Below are positions 61,587 through 64,000 of a stretch of 64,000 bases of DNA, in pieces. Within the stretch, counting starts at the first letter, position 1. Each line of letters starts with the position of its first letter. Made by a program: the position numbers and the translations under genes. Source of the DNA: Juglans regia (Eukaryota > Streptophyta > Magnoliopsida > Fagales > Juglandaceae); contig NC_049903.1 of assembly GCF_001411555.2 (NCBI RefSeq), positions 22,411,098 through 22,475,097 on the forward strand. Direction: 5' to 3'. Under the pieces are notes generated by a model. It was given only the letters and a program-made list of their open reading frames with translations. It was not told the origin of the DNA and searched no databases.

Positions 61587-64000
61587 TGACGCCCCCAAAT
61601 TCCACTTGGGATCGGACGGACATTTGAAGTGTCGAGACATGCAACACATGGTTACCTGCCCCCGTTCATGACATATAAGATGCAATATTCCTAACATGCA
61701 TCTAGCATTATGCAAAATTCGCAGCGGATAATTTTTTTCTTTAGCAATACTATGCACCAAACTAAAATATCCCAAATACTTAAAACATACTCCATACTTA
61801 ACGACATACTAAACAACTAAGATCACAATAATAGTCCATAAGGTTGTGATCAAAAGAGTGCTGGAGATTGAACTCTACCAATACAAGTAGTAATCTGAGG
61901 TAACTATTGTAATACCATCTACGTCGCACCGTCGCTTAGTCGGCCGTTTCCAGTTGGTCGATTCCCGGTTCTCCTTCAGATCCTATAACAAAATCTACCA
62001 TTCGGGGGGAATGGTAGTTGGGACTACCATAGTGAGATTTGATTACAAATCTCAGCAAGTTAACGGAAAACTTCCACACAGGTTAATGATGCATGCATGG
62101 CAGTAAAAGCATGAATGCATAATCAAATCATAAGTAATCATAGCATAACTTGACATACAACATAACATAACTGGCATAACTTAAACTGAAACTGAAGCTT
62201 AGCATGAACGTGACTTGAAACATAGCATGAACGTGAACTTGAAATATAACATGGACTTAAAACATAACATGAACGTGAACATGCATAATTTGAACATGAA
62301 CTTGAGCATGACATAACATAAATGTGAACTTGGAACATAACGTAAATGTGAACATAACATAACATGAACTTGAAAAATATTCTTGTCTCATGCGATTACC
62401 ATGATTGCGTGAACGTAAACTTGAACGAAACATAACGTGAACTTGAAACATGACTTGAACGTGAAATACATGAACTTGAAATCTTATTCAATAGACTTAA
62501 TCATTAAAGTGACCATATGGATGCTACACAGGTCCCCTTGAGCCGTGTGTCCCTGCCGATTACCGCATCACATCACAGGTTTCTATACCAGCTGTGAGTG
62601 CGTTAATACGTACTCCACAGTTGTTGTGGCCCCACGTATTCTACGTGTCACAATTGCTGTGTCTCACGTAGTGTATGCTCCACAGTTGTTGTGGCCCCAT
62701 ACTTCATGCTCCACAGTTGTTGTGGCCCCATGACTTATCTGTTTGTGCCACACTTGCTGTGGACACACGTAACATAATGTGTGGCACCATCGGCGTTAGT
62801 GCCTGGCGCGCTCCGGTGACCAGCTAATTAGGCCCCATTCGCAACCTGTTGACTGTACTTCGTCAACCCAGGGAATTTCACACCTATTTAGACACTCCAG
62901 CGTGAACAAAGGAGTTCCACTAGGATATTACCCCATCCTAGCGCTTAGGGTCGTGATTGACATGAATAACTTAACTGGCATACATGACATTTCGTAACGT
63001 GACGTAACATGAACGTGACATAAAAGACAAAAGTCCTGACGTAGCATAACATGACATGAACATAAGATGACAGACATGACATACTTCAAGACATAAATGT
63101 AACAGAATACATTTCATAACATGGCATACATGTAACATGCAACATTTCGTAACATGGCATACCATATAACAGACAACATTTCATAACATGGTGTAACATG
63201 TGACAGTGAATCTTACATGACATGAAATACATGTAACAGATGGCATACTTAACTTAACATGACATGCTTGCAATGTATAGGAATACGTGACAGAATATCT
63301 TTTGTAACAGATGAATAATTCATGACAGAATAAATTCTGTGTAACAGATAAATATGTAATGACTTGGCATGGCACATATGATAACATGCATACATACAAT
63401 TTAGTTCCCTTACTTATCACTCATACACATTAAACTGATAGTAAGTTAAAAGCTAACTTACCTCGATCGTCGCGTTCTACTAGAATAAAGCGCGAAACAC
63501 GAGGAACTGTAAAAGGTTATTCTAAAAGTTAGAAATTAATTACTAACAATTAGAAATGTGAAAAGAGACAACTTAGAGTAAAATTACCATTTTACCCTCT
63601 ACATGTGGGCAAATGACCATTTTACCCCCTAACTTAAGGATTTGATATCCTAATTCCAAAAAATTACCAAAATTTTCATTCCTCATGTAAATTTTGTCCC
63701 AAACTCAAATCTCAACTCAGAAAAATTTAAAACCAATCACAACTATGAAAAACTCACTATGGCCAAAACCTACATAGGCCATTTGTCTTATTTTGGTTGC
63801 AATTCTTTCAAGTTCCAAAACTCATGAATAAACCAAAATCTTGTAACAAAGATCTTCCTATCCTAAGTTTAAAAACACCCTTAAAACTATCCATTAAGAA
63901 AAAGCTAATTATCAATACCAAACTTTTTGTAAAAAGACCCAAACTTTTTAACAAAAGTAAACCTTAAATCACATGTTTTGACCTTAATAAAAACATCTCC
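61587..64000 (-). mobile_element. Family C 5' LTR (minus strand), continues past window end
   Basis: Collinear with 25289-27730 and, in reverse, with the right half of 38571-42934. It has the same short repeats (62150-62450) and CCACAGTTGTTGTGG palindromes (62615-62735). A primer site adjoins its inner end, unlike the other two copies. No recognisable gene; frames here are low-complexity artefacts of the repeats. Confidence 0.88.

Overview
This window looks like plant (probably dicot) repeat-rich heterochromatin, and its makeup fits centromeric or pericentromeric DNA. I find no host gene, rRNA or tRNA gene. Almost every base belongs to (a) a tandem satellite with a monomer of about 154 bp or (b) LTR retrotransposons nested in that satellite and in each other. 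The plant origin rests on the retrotransposon families (a chromovirus-like Ty3/gypsy pol with a plant initiator-Met tRNA primer site) and a plant-type LINE RNase H. The satellite plus gypsy elements whose RT/RNase H and LTR-overlapping C-terminus resemble the CRM (centromeric retrotransposon) clade suggest a centromere, but this is inference.

Mobile families. Family A is gypsy/CRM-like. Its LTRs are about 690-830 bp, begin TGATGGGAACC or TGATAGGAACC and end GGTTCATATCA; it has a TGGTATCAGAGC primer site and a GAGGAGAGGGGGAA polypurine tract. Only the copy at 30412-36805 and the fragment at 60609-61556 keep reverse transcriptase. All other copies share one internal deletion that removes RT and most of RNase H, and they carry a variable in-frame 45-bp (15-residue) tandem array where the integrase should be. 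Family B is a second gypsy family (931-1830, 45386-47133). Family C is known only from LTRs with TGTAACAGCCCG...GGGTGTCACA ends: a 4.36-kb solo LTR (38571-42934), a 3.1-kb deleted solo LTR (25289-28425) and a copy running off the right edge (61587-64000) that still has its primer site. Family D is a 1.43-kb element with about 306-bp terminal inverted repeats and a captured gag zinc-knuckle fragment (49618-51049). There is one 5'-truncated LINE (31990-32660).

Layout. 1-9678: broken family A and B pieces in both orientations. 9679-12531: largest satellite block, with a higher-order repeat of about 1.24-1.40 kb. 12532-13938: minus-strand LTR debris. 13952-18533: structurally complete RT-less family A element. 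18983-28891: a second one, carrying a solo LTR and a minus-strand fragment that itself holds the family C solo LTR. 28892-30365: satellite. 30366-47133: remains of a family B insertion holding satellite, the RT-bearing family A element (with the LINE inside its gag) and a minus-strand RT-less element (with the 4.36-kb solo LTR inside its pol). 47134-47506: satellite. 47507-53853: RT-less element interrupted by the family D element. 53854-55806: satellite split by a solo LTR. 55807-60608: RT-less element. 60609-61556: RT/RNase H fragment. 61587-64000: family C LTR.

Where target-site duplications are intact (ATACC, TAAAC, CATAG, AACTC, ATAGA, AAATC, TCTTC, AGTAY and others), removing each insertion rejoins the satellite monomers in phase. 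The blocks from 18534 to 55806 were therefore once one uninterrupted array. All coding regions are retroelement coding sequence, nearly all broken by stops, frameshifts or deletions.
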